Assembly (NCBI RefSeq): GCF_021155765.1
Contig: NC_060108.1
Coordinates: 17,137,025 to 17,201,024, forward strand
Length of the DNA stretch: 64,000 nt
Direction: 5' to 3'
From: Diprion similis
Taxonomy: Eukaryota > Arthropoda > Insecta > Hymenoptera > Diprionidae
Shown here: piece after piece, positions 25,718 through 38,183 of the stretch
Layout of the letters: each line of letters opens with the position of its first letter
Numbering within the stretch: the stretch's first letter is position 1
Translations under genes and position numbers: made by a program
Notes under the pieces: generated by a model
The model's input: only the letters and a program-made list of their open reading frames with translations
Told to the model about the DNA's origin: nothing
Databases searched by the model: none

Positions 25718-28700
25718 GAGGCTCTCATTTTACACTATAGACTCAGGCAGGCCTTTCCCTCTCCCTACATCTCGCCCTCCTCGACTCTCTCGCTCTCCCG
25801 TTTCGCCGAAGGCTCCGTAGACCGGGGAGCGTCCTCGTGGGAGCACCTCCAGGAGAATCTACATAGGTACCTACCTACCTGGCAGAATGCAGCGTATGCA
25901 TCATGCATGGTAGGAAAGATGCTAGGAATGGCGAACCGTCGCTATGTCACACACCACGTCCCACCCTTGCTGCGAGGTAAAGACCTTCGCTTCTCTCTCG
26001 TCCATCCCCTCGCGACGATGCCGAACTTCCCTGCAGAAGCTTCCTTCAGCTTCGTTGGGCTTCTTTAAGGAAATCGTATCGCTCGGAGAGTTCATCCTCT
26101 TCTCTGGAACGGAAGAACGAATCAACTTGAACACGAACCTTAAATAGATCTCTGATACTGGGACACTTTTATACGTCCATTAAATTTTAATCCAGAGTCT
26201 AACAAATCGACAGTAAGTGCGTATGAAGAATTTCATTCTTACACGTTAGTTTTGTACGTAAATTTGAACGCCCGAGTCCTGTAATTTTATACCCATGGAA
26301 TTCTTTTGCGAGAAAAATGTCTTTCTCAATACCCGTTGCCCGATCAGTAATGATTCTGCCAAACTCAACGCAAGAGGAGCTTAAATCTCGATCGCAAGTA
26401 ACCAGAACTCAGATTTATCTCGATTTTACTTGGAAATTCAACTCTCTCGTCTGATTTTGTTTTTCTGTTTAAGGTCTTCTTGGACGGATATTCCCAACCA
26501 AAAGTGAGTCTCTGGGAAAATATTGAACACTTCGTGACGAGATGAAAACCTAAAAATCAATCATAACCGAGTCAATAAGATAATTAGTTTTCAATGATAA
26601 TAATGTCAAAAAGGTGTTAATAAATTATTTAAATAAAAATTTGTTCAACAAATCTCTGGTGAAATTTGTTTTATTTCACATACAATGATTTCATTGATTT
26701 TTTTTTAACACCTATGAATTTTTTTGCAATTTTCGGCGATTTAGAATAACTCCGTTCTTGACTGTGGTGTACAACCATTTACGAAAACCTTTTCAGAACA
26801 TCAGGACTTTTGATCCATGTTTCAAAGTTGAAAAACTTCTCGAAAGAGGATTTCTCGAAATCGCCAAAAATTCCAAAGAAATTCAAAGTCTCGTCGACTC
26901 TTGCTGCTCCCCTGTCTCTTTTTTTTCCTGCGATAACAAACTGTACAAGCTATAAGACAGAAGACGTGCATGAGGATCCGCCGATTCTTAGGAGTTCGGG
27001 TATAGCCGATCGGCATAATGATTAGTGAGATTAATTAACGGGGGTGGGTAATTAAACTTGGGACATGGGCTATTTAGAAACCCAAATCACGAGAGGCCTT
27101 TTCTAGTTTAAGCTCGTTAGCTAAGGGACTATCACGACCGATCTGATATCGACTCTTGGGCCTAAAGCTATGAGCATCGATAAAAGCTCGCGCTGCTGCA
27201 GAAGTGCGGATGAAACTTTGGTTATTAATCAGCTGTTATCTGTATAAACCCGAGACTTTATTGGCTCGAGGAAAGATTAATTGCTGATCCGCGAATAGAT
27301 TTCCACGTCATCTTTTATGCTCGCCACAGTTTCCACATCCCGCCTTACATCACTCCGGTAAATTCAATGCGAGACGCAAAGACAACAGAAAGAAAACCTG
27401 CATAATACGAGCGTCGACTAAACGGCATGTATTATACCTATACAATTCATTGATAAATCGATATTCCGTTGAAAAAATAGGAATATAATTCCGAAGGAAC
27501 GGCTCAACTCTGAATAACTGAGACAGCTCTGTGCTGAGGCATCTTACTGCGCGTCGTGCGAGGCCCTCCGAATGACTGTATCAATTTCACCCCAGGTAAA
27601 TCAACACCTTGAAGACGATACGCGGGTTATTTCGGTGGAGTCGTAGTTGGCAATTAGTCTGGCAAGTAACGGAATCCTTTCGTCTCCTATTTCGAGCGGC
27701 ATGTAACTCGTTGAGAAACCTTACGGATAAATTATTCATTGAACGATCCGCGCTGCGTACCAAAAATTCTTTCACATGGTTTTACGCTTTCCTTAGTTTT
27801 ACTTGATTCTCAATTTTCAATCTCACGTTCTCGAGTATTCTCCTTCAAATTGAGATGATATTTGGTGATCGTTATTTTGTAAGTTACCACTTTGCCTGAC
27901 GGTACCAACGGATGTAATATATATGAGAAAACTCATGGCTTTGAATGCAGAGAGGCTTCTCCAGAAGAAATAAGAAACTATTAAGTCTGAGGAATGATTT
28001 GATTCAAATGAAGTGTGATATTTATTTCGGACAATTTTTGGTACACCGTACGTTACAGTTACTCGAGTGAGCCTTCGCGTATTGAAGAATATAACAGGAA
28101 ATATATTTCTAAGAATCATGCTTTGTTTTATATCTACATATGCAATTTTTTTACGGCATAAAGATATGATGCAAAGAAGTTGCAGGAACGAAAATCAAAT
28201 CCGTATTGAATATTCCATTTTATATTTACACAGTATATACCTCTTCCAAAGAATAAAACCTATCCTCTGATTTCCGTCATATTCGTAAATAAAATATAAC
28301 GATCGTAAAATATCTCTTCCTCATTAATAATTTATGAAATGTTTTCTCTGCAGTGACATTCCTGTTCTAGAGTTGATCAAATGTTAAATCGTTAAAATTC
28401 TATAGCAATGTATACATTGTATTGATGTGGTTTTATATTTACGTAACGTTTTCTAGCGCAACAAATTGTTCATCACTATTTTAGCACATGGCAGAGACCA
28501 ATCTTTGACAATAATAATTCTAGCCACTATTATTATTCTACTGCCAATTCTTCCTTCTCTGATTTTCTTCCATCCTTTTACGGTGAAAGTGAAACTTTGG
28601 CCTGAAAGGGTAAACGCCCGTTGGTAATAAGCGGACTGTCGCGTATGAGAAACTCACGTGCGGACAAGTAAGACGGTAAATATACGGAATAAGACCTGCC

Positions 28701-31700
28701 CATTCCACAACTGTCGGGAACGTCGTACTACAAGTTTTGATAAAAAGGAGAAAGGAAAGAAGAAGAAGAGGAATAAGGATAAATAGGGGCTAGCTGGTTC
28801 GCTTTTTACGGCGGTCAGAGAGACCCGAGACAGCCTCGCGAAATCTCTGGGTGACGAAACACGTCATCAGCTGCTGTTCCGCCGGCTCTTTCTCCTTTAT
28901 TAAATGCCAAACTTTCACGAAAAGCCCCGGTCCGAAAAAAATAATAAAAAACCTCAGCCTGAAAAAGGGAAAAGGAAAAGCCGAAATAGAACAAAATTAA
29001 TATGGCTATGAAGCCAAAGATATTGTAGGGAAAATTTTCAGAGTAAAATATCAATCGTATTCGCGCTCAAGTTGAATAAAATTTATCTGTAAGAATGCAG
29101 TTTTTTGAATAGATCGTCTGAAGAATTAAGCCAAGAAATATCTTCTTACATTAGCATCGTGAAATTTTGATATTGACGCAATGCAATATTCTGTATTTTA
29201 CGTAAAAATTCTTGAAGTAATATGTACTGCGTAAAATCCACCGATACAAAGAGATGGAAAACGCGTAAAGACTGAACTACGAGTTCCGAAAAGTTACGGA
29301 ATACTCAATTTTATTTCGAACAATCATATTTTATTGAACTTGGGGTGGCTACCCGCTCGAATTTCACCGCAAGGTATGCGGTGCTGGAATCACCTTATTC
29401 GGATCGTCTTGTTACCCGAAAATACAGACGCCATGATACAACGTACAAAGATACTCGAGTACAGTGTGCTCCAAAATAAGTCGCAGTGGAAAATTAAATT
29501 TTTTCTCTCTACAATTATTCCATACATTAATTTTAAAAGATCGACAAAATAGAACCTACTATGAATCCGATAAAATCCTCGATTTCCGGGCAGCTATATC
29601 TAGCAGAGAATAATAGTCCTCGCAAGATTTGAAAATAAAAAAATTGGTAAAAGTGGTAGGACTTCCATGTGGACTGATGTTCCGCAGGAAGACCACAGCG
29701 TTGTATGTATTTTGAAACGTTTTATCTAGGTGAGGAATACATTATATTATTTTCGTTGAAACAATAACGCCGGACGAGCAAAGTGTATTATTTCCAGTAT
29801 CTCCCAGGGAGCGTACGTACGTACATACGTACATAGCGACGGATGAAGATAGTTTGCGAGCGAAGCGAAACGCGCAAAGCCCGGCGGTGTAATAGACTGT
29901 TTCTAGTCACGTGCGTGTCGTGAAAAATGGCCGTAAGCCCATATACACCCTTCAGGACGCGGGGAAAATCTCGCGATATATCGTAAGGCTGTCAGGTGGC
30001 GTGGTACAGGTAGTTTAATTGCACAAAACAAGATATATAAAAAAATATAGAAATACGTTTCGTACCTGGCTCCAGGAGACGATGTACCATTTCATTGCGT
30101 TCTCTACATGACATATCTCACACGAGAAGCATATTTCTTTTACCGATACTGCAGTCAAGATCTTGAAATGAAAATCCATTTATCAATTCGTCATTTGCCA
30201 CTTAGAATTTTAAATCATCTTAACGATGTTTAAATCTATGACAACGTGTCGTGATGAGAGGCTGGAGAGCGAGAAAGAGATAATTAACAATCACTTATGC
30301 AGAGATGTAGGTCGAGGAGGTTTTAGAAAACGATTAGCGAGACGAGCGACGAAAACGTATTACCGCAAGGATAGTTTTGCCAAATAAACCTTGGCGTAAC
30401 CTCGTCCTACTTGCGAATACCTATAACCGGTGACCTGACACGGTGTACCTACGTAAAGCAACGTAAACTCCGTGAGTGTAGGTGCCTATAGAAGTGCAAC
30501 CCCTGTAACAGATCTATTTCTAACAAGCATCCATTTCCCAGTTTTCACCCTGCTGCAGAGTTGAGAAGGGTTTTGCTGCGCGCGTGTTTTGGTTTTTCCA
30601 CCAGTATTACTTCGCCGCCCCTAACTTCCTGCGAAACCTTCCTGCTACGCTCTCCTCGTTTTTGCCTTGACTCTAAATCAACGAGATCATTTGTAAAGGG
30701 GCTAATTTCGGGTCAATAATATTCCCAACTAACACCCTGGCGATGCGTAAGAACCAGAACCGAGTAAATTTGACAGTAAAAAAACTAAAACACCCTGGTA
30801 GCGAGTTTGCATACGATGCTAAGAATCGAAAAATGCTAAAGTGAATGGAAAAATGGTGAGTCAGCTCTTCGCGGATTCATATTCAACCTTGATACTGAAC
30901 AGACAATAGTTATCAGTCTGCTGAAACGTCGTCTAGTATTTCAACTCACCGCGAGATCCAGGCAGAACTGTACAAGATTGCATTTAACCCGAGAGAGGTT
31001 TTGCCTCATATAACTGTCAGAAGTGTTTGCAGATGTCGCTTGAGTTTGTCAACTTTACGGATGAACGACACTCGTAATTACCCGTAGGAGATGACGGGGA
31101 CGGAATACGGAAGACAAAACGTGCACCTTCCGGCTGCGAAACGTTGATTATTATATCGTCTAGTAGAGGTAGAGATAAACTTTGCCTTGGTCTGATCGCG
31201 TAAGAAGCCTACAGGGAACGAGTGAGAGTGTTAAAACGAATTTCAGAAATTTGCCTCACCAAACAGGTACATTAAACAATATTCCAAGTGACGAATCAAC
31301 TCCTCATTCACCAAATGCCAGCCATCATCGATCGTACGAGCAATTTTCACTCCAAATTTCTACCCTCGTACACAACCGCGGACACAAAAGCGTCTGCCAA
31401 AAATGGGGATTCGGATATCGGAGTAACAACTTTGGCGACGGTGTCTGTGGTTGCCGGGTAAGGAAAGCTATTCTTCCCACGTGTGCGGGTCACATGCACA
31501 CAATACCTAGATAACCAAGTGCATGCCTAAGTGCTGGGGCAGAGGACAAAAAGACATGACGCGTGAAGATTCGAATATATATATATATGTATTCTCGTAC
31601 CGCCATTAGACGAGGGTGATTTCGGCAAAGTTAATACAACCTGTCCTCGTGGTCCTGGATTAACAGTAGGTACAGTCTCAACAGACTAGTTGCCCAGTAT

Positions 31701-34700
31701 TATAACGCTATAACCGGGAATATCTCGACCATGTTCAGCCGTCGCAACCGGTTATTCCTTACCAAGTTTCGGTCGAGAATAGTCCAACAATTATAGTCGG
31801 CTAAAGGCTAATTGGTACAGATAGGGGGTGTGCACGCCGGGTGAACCGGGGATCAACCAATGACATCTTGCTTTGTCGATCAGAGTTTGATTGGATTACT
31901 CCTGGGTTCCAAGGAGCGAGGTGAGCTCGGTTAGATAATGGCTTATATACTGTACCCCGCCTGTACAACCCCCGTAGAATTCCGTCGCCGGCGATGGATC
32001 CTTAATTCCTGAGGATAAACCACGTCGTTCTTCCTCGTTTTTCACCCTCTATCTCACAACCGGAATCCCTTCGTGATTTCGTTCCGCAATATCTGACCTC
32101 AAACCCAGATCCTCTACACGTTGTAGATATTTACAGCCGTACCCGTAAGGTGCGATGATCTCATTTCGTTATGCGGTCAACGATAACGTCCTTTACTGAA
32201 TGTGGACATACCCTGCTGTCGAGGGATTTACCATGTGATTGACGACGCTCGGTGTCATGCATATGTAACCGTTTCCTCCGCGTAGGACGAGATCGACCCT
32301 CTGGCATGTCTCTATAGGTACTTATCCAATATGTTAACCGCAATGCATTATGGGCCAGCGTCGCCGACCGACAGATATTGGCATTCGTCTATACGTTGTT
32401 TCGTACCGGTACGTCGAAAGTTCGAAATGGAAGTAAACGAGTCAACGTTCAAAAATTAACGGCAAAAATTTTGCCGCAATATTAGTTAAATATAATCGCG
32501 CCGTCTGTCTGTCCAAGCTCTTTACAAATAGAAAGAAAAATCCAACAGTAACCTTTTCTCGTTTACTTTATCTGGAGCACAAGGTGATCGAAGAACACCG
32601 CCTGTCATTATTAATAGAGTTTCTGAGAATTAGCAGGTACGAGGCAATCAGTTAAGTAATACGTTTAAGCCTAGGTAATTAAATCGATTGTGTTTCGTTT
32701 CGTCGAGTTAGCGGCTCGTGTGTGTCTAGATGCGGTGCAAGCCTGCGCACGTGAGGGTGCTTGCGACTACACATACATACATATTTGTATATACGGTAGA
32801 GCTTTGTTGAAATTTAGTTGTTTAAGGTAAATATTAACGGAAGAGTTACATCTGGTCTCCCGGCAAACAAGCAACCCAGCGGGAATGGAAGGAGCCTCGA
32901 GCTGCAGGATTTGTTCCTATATTTTCTGTCCCTGAGCGCGTTTACGACGATATAAGTCTCGGCTTGTTTCTCGCCTGAGACAATCGCTTTGTCGTAGGTA
33001 CTGTGCAAGCTGTACCGTTGGAAGTGTGTACCCACTTATACTCACCCTACACCTTTCGTGGAAACTTTCCCATTTTAATACAGATTTCTTTCAAAACTTT
33101 CCAACGCCTCCCGCCAGAGTGTGAAAATTTTTCACTCCTGAAGCGAGTTTCATTATATTTCCAAACCTGTTTCAAACAAGGTGAAAACCTTTCCACGTTT
33201 CCAAATTTTTGACGAGTAAATCATCGATCGTGGAACTGTAACGCATCTCCAGTTTGTCGTTTAAACGAGAGAATAATAGTGTTTCATTTTATTTTATATT
33301 TTTCCTTCAGCCATTTAGACGTATTTCAGGCGGGACGCGATGCTTTCCATCTCAAACAAATCACAATTCAATAAGATTTACCGCAAATAAATATGATAAA
33401 CGATATCTTTTTCATCGTAACAAATACCGAATGGTTCATTTGGTGCAAACAATAAATAAACATTTTACGTTTTAAACAGAGCAATTCAATACCTACACGA
33501 TGAAATTAGTGGTAAAGAGTCATTTGACTGCAAATTGATTTAAGGTATATATTTCGAAAGATATGTAACGCGTCGAAGAACTCGCGTGGCGAAATTAAAC
33601 GGTCGCAGGACTTGCCGGTGTTATCAATGGGATATGGTATCGGGATTAGGAAAGGGAGATTGATCTGCGAGAGAAACTATCCTCGGGGTTTCGCCTAGAT
33701 TGAGGGTTGAAACATAAAGCAACGTTTCTCATTAATAACCGTCATCTCAGAGTTAGCAAGGGCTCTAACCTTACACCCAGGGTTCTTGTTGCTTGAAAGG
33801 TCTGGTCTTTGCCAGTCATTTAGCATACCTGCGTCACTACGTCAGTCAAAGGTATTGCTTGGCGTTTAAATAACCCTGGTTTTCTGCTATGTACGTTTTA
33901 CTCACATACTCGCGAAGATATAATACGCGTATAGATATACGAACGAAGGTATATATATGTATATGTATAACGCGAATAGATTGAGTCAAGTCGGGCGCAG
34001 ACATAACCCAGGGCCCCTTTGCCCACCAGTAAAATGCCTTCATCAAATTTCATACAACATAAAGAGAAGAAGAGAGAAATCAAGAAAGGAAAATAAATTA
34101 ATGAAAATTCTTCCAAAACTTCAATACCTTTGAAAAAAAACACACACTCTCTTTTGAAGTTCAATTAATTTTACAGTAATAAATTCTGACATACCTATAA
34201 CGAAGAAAATAGCTTCGCAACTCCCAGACTCAAAGTGGGAAACAAAAGTTTTTATAAGTTTCACGGCCAATCTCTACAAAATACTTGATGTTGCATGCCG
34301 AATTTCGACTGAATTCATACAACAATAAATTCTCATACTCAGCAGAATTGATTCACACCAGTTTACACCGAGTAAAAAAATTAAAAACTACGGGCAGTTT
34401 AATTCGGACCGTTTCCGTAGTAGTTAAGATAGTGTTTAAATGACGACACGCAATGACCATACTGCAGAATCAGAGAGCGGTGAGCAGTTGTTGCCCAGGA
34501 AGTTATTTCTCACTTGACACCGGGTTTGCACTGGTTGTAACACGTAGGTGGGCAGGTAGGTAGTTAGGTAGTGTACGTAGGTGCCCACCTAGCCCAACGT
34601 ACGTTTCGAGAACAATTGAATGTCTCTCGTCTGGCAAGGTAATGTTATCCGGGAACTGTGTAAGGGACACGCGGTGGTAAACGTGTCTAGGACGTTGGGT

Positions 34701-37490
34701 AACTATATGACGGGACGAGAGAACATCTTGCGGTCCATAAAGCAGCATCCTCGTGCAGCTTGGCAAACTCCCTGATTTCGCCATTTCGACTTCATGCCAC
34801 TTCGCAAGACTATGCGGTAAACGAGCGATCGAACCTACGAACAGGGTGAAGTGGTTAAAAAATTTCAGCTAATATTTCGGAGGAATTTCACGCAGGGGTT
34901 ACAAAAGGACTTGGGTAAGAACGAGAGGGGGAGACTCGCGGAAGGGGTTGTATTTCCCTAGACGGTTAGACAACGCATCAGAGATTCAATTAATATCTGC
35001 CAACGTTGGTATAATAACTGTGGATTGCCCGGAGCCTTTTCAAATACGTTCAAATATTTATTACCATTGATAAAGAGCGGCATAAATAAGCTGAGACCAA
35101 TTATCTCAAACCTTCAGTAATATACGCAAAGAATCTTCCTTCCTGCCGAATAAAACAGCCAGAGTTGTCATACCACAACTGTTCTGTTATCCGTCCCCTA
35201 CAGATTTTACGATATTATTCAATTAAAAATCGCACTTCAATGAGAGTGAACATCACACGTATAAAATCCATTGGATCATCAGTTCACGCGTCAAGTAATG
35301 ACCACCGATCCATAATTGAATCCCGATGGTAAAAACATACTTGCATTATTGAACATCGGATTTCGAATCACATTCGATTCCCGGCAAATTGTGGAAACGT
35401 AATGTGACATTATTCAATACAGATGAGTGACGATGGCTTGCCAATTCCGAAGCACCCCCTACATATTGAGCCATGTATTACGATCGCAGGGTGGGATCTG
35501 GGTTAATATTAAGGGCCCCCTAATGAGGGCCCGTCAAGGGCCAATCATGTAAATTGCCTGGAGAATTCCCGGGGCTGCATAGAATGGGAGAGAGTCGATC
35601 TCCGAGGACCGTGTCCTGTGTTCTGTGATTTCCCGGGTTGCGAATATTCATTGTTCATTAACCATCGCCAAGCCGTGGACGGCCCACTTCTCGATAAGAA
35701 TTTTTGTAAGGTTGAACAAATTTTCATTATCATCCGAAAGAATTGATTTCGAATATGTCACGTTCATTTCCTAAATTCCATTGCTAAATGAGTAATATTC
35801 GCATCGCTTGGAGTGACCAGCAGCGTGGAATCGAGCGTTATTAAAAGAGCAACAAAAAACGATAACTGTATTAATCAAGAAGAATTCTTTCCAAATGAAT
35901 GCCTCGTGTAGTTCTAAATAGCAACATAAAACACAGAGCATGAGAAAGAGAGTTACAACATCGTATATATCACTGCAGAAAGTCTACAGCAGATACGTCA
36001 CAAACAAACCAAAAAAAAAAAAAAAAAAAACCAACGAACCAGAGTGACTCTATACAGGGCGAAAGAACGTTTTCAGAATTAAGTGTAAAGTTTCCAACGT
36101 AAAGCGAACGCCGCTGGGTTCTACCTGAGGGTGTAAACCGTGCATATTGCCTATATGAACGCATGTACGAGAGGGTGGTTAGGAAGATGAGTAAATCAAC
36201 AGAACGTGATGGAGCAATATGTCACTGTCCAGTTCCCCGCGTTATCTGGTCACCCGTTTATTATAATTAATCTAGAGTTGCCTTCCAGGCAGGGTGTTTG
36301 TCTCTGTGCCAGCCACAGTTTACCGTAGCATATTCTCCCATCTCTACGCGGTTTATAGCCGCACTGCAATACCACCCAGTCATTTTCGCCACGGTGCGGG
36401 GACAGATTAGTACGCGATGCTCACCCCCTTGACATCTATGCATATCAGGATAACAATAATTCACGAGAGGTCAATCAGAGTCAAATGGAACCGGGTCAGT
36501 GGTGTCATTCAATAACGTCCAGACGAGGCGTGACTTTTTGTTACCCGTGGAAGCGATAAGTGATTATGTCCCCATCTTTACGGAACCACATAGAAATCCA
36601 TATATTCAATGGGTGCATGGATCAAACTTTTTTTATGTGGGAAGGGGTAGGTTTTCTCCGCTCGTATGATTTTACCATTCGTAGTTAACGTACCCTTCGT
36701 AAATAAGTAAACGTCTCTTATCACTTCAACAGCTTACCTTCAGCTGACGAGACTCTACTGTACCCAGCGAGTATTCAACTTACCATCGATCAACCCAGGA
36801 AATTTGAAAGTTCCGACCGATGGTCAAATAGCAGCCGTTATTTCCGCGTCCTCTGGCACGCATGTCTACTATGTTCCTTCATCACTAAGCACTTCGTTTT
36901 GAATTTAAAGTTATTAATGAAATGGTATAATTACGCTCCAGACGCAACCTTCAATTTTCTTCCCAACCCATTTTTGAAGAAATCTGTGTTGGTTTCCATT
37001 GGAGACTTATCACTATTATAGCGTCCGGTTATAAAATTATCCTAGCACCAATGGTGCAATGGATACGTAAACAAGGAAGCTAAGTTGACAAATATTTATG
37101 CAACGAAGTATAGTTGCTTATTAATTGGACTCCATTGCTTCACTGTTATCTCGTTTTTGTGTGAGAGAATAAAAAAGAGTTGCAGTTATAAGCTTACTAC
37201 TTCTGCAAAAATATGGTTGGGAGATAAGAAACTTGATCCTAATGCAGATAACGGATACCTTTATCACTGACTGATGTAGAATCAGTCATTGATATAACAA
37301 GTGAGGAATTGCGATCGATAAGTAGCTAATGTTACGTTAAACATTCAGCGAAAATCTGATAATTCGTATGAGCTATAGATCATGCAACTGACACGAGTAA
37401 AATAATAATGGAAGCGGTGTTCACCTTGTCCCAATTGCGTCAAGTATATGATAAAAAGGTTTTGGTCAAGGTAGCGAGGGAAAATGGAAG
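25718..37490. other. Intergenic, no protein gene seen
   Basis: About 11.8 kb without a recognisable exon. Small ORFs of up to about 111 codons show no domain, signal or splice partner. Structures seen are a GTAC/CATA-rich palindromic stretch at about 29813-29836, TA microsatellites near 31577 and 33950, and a 20-nt poly(A) at 36011-36030. This may be intergenic or part of a long intron of a gene lying outside the window. Confidence 0.5.
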
Positions 37491-37498
37491 AAAAAAAA
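37491..37498 (-). terminator. Pol III terminator (T8) of tRNA-Arg
   Basis: Eight A on the plus strand give TTTTTTTT on the minus strand, starting 8 nt after the tRNA 3' end. This is the expected Pol III termination signal. Confidence 0.85.
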
Positions 37499-37505
37499 TT
37501 CGCAC

Positions 37506-37578
37506 CGACCGTGACAGGACTCGAACCTGCAATCTTCGGATCCGAAGTCCGACGCCTTATCCATTAGGCCACACGGTC
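37506..37578 (-). tRNA. tRNA-Arg (anticodon TCG)
   Basis: On the minus strand a 73-nt cloverleaf forms. The acceptor arm GACCGTG pairs with CACGGTC and is followed by a G discriminator. The anticodon arm TCGGA/TCCGA encloses the loop CTTCGGA with anticodon TCG, which decodes CGA arginine codons. The T arm contains GGTTCGAGTCC, a canonical B box, and the D arm contains TGGCCTAATGG, a canonical A box. There is no intron and CCA is not encoded, as is normal for eukaryotic nuclear tRNA genes. A T8 terminator follows. All stems are paired, so it looks functional. Confidence 0.96.
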
Positions 37579-38183
37579 TTGTGGTAACAAATCGTAAATT
37601 GAATCTATTCAATCTGAATCTAACACGTAGTTATTGATCGCTTGAGTTTTTCAACATTACAGGAAGTGATCATTGATGGGAATGAATTGCTGCCGCAGAT
37701 ATCGTTAGAAAGAAGTATGTTTTTCTTTGTATCATGAAAATATATCCTAAGGTTTGCTGAGCCATTGTGATAAGAGATTCGTTACTATCGTAAAAGATTT
37801 CCGTCCAAGCCCATTTACCAAGCTTATCAGACGTTCGTCGGCATTATTAAATTCAACCTAATAGGTAAATAGACTCGGAGGGACAAAATAAAAAAATGAC
37901 TTGCTATCGGGAGTTTGCTGTGCCGCCAATTGAAGCCGTTGAGGATCCTTCAGTAATCGACACACTGCTGTTGGAGAAACTCGGGTTACTTCACTGGGGT
38001 TTTTTCGCACAAGAAATTTTACGTTATGCGAACACAGTCGGAAAAGGCGTGAATCGTAATTAGGGGGAATATTAGTAATTTAACGTATAGGGATTTGGCG
38101 GGGATCAGTTATAACGATACTGACCACACTAACTTTAGCATTGAAATTTTATCCACGGAAAATTGGAGACGATCCTTACAAAA
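37579..38183. other. Spacer between tRNA-Arg and esterase gene A
   Basis: About 600 bp that should contain the 5' flank and 5' UTR of gene A and the upstream flank of the tRNA. No strong TATA box or initiator is recognised, and an upstream non-coding exon cannot be excluded. Confidence 0.4.

Noticed and set aside
38163-38183. Seven-codon upstream extension of esterase A beginning at a TTG
   Set aside because: TTG is not a normal start in eukaryotes. The ATG at 38184 directly precedes a good signal peptide.
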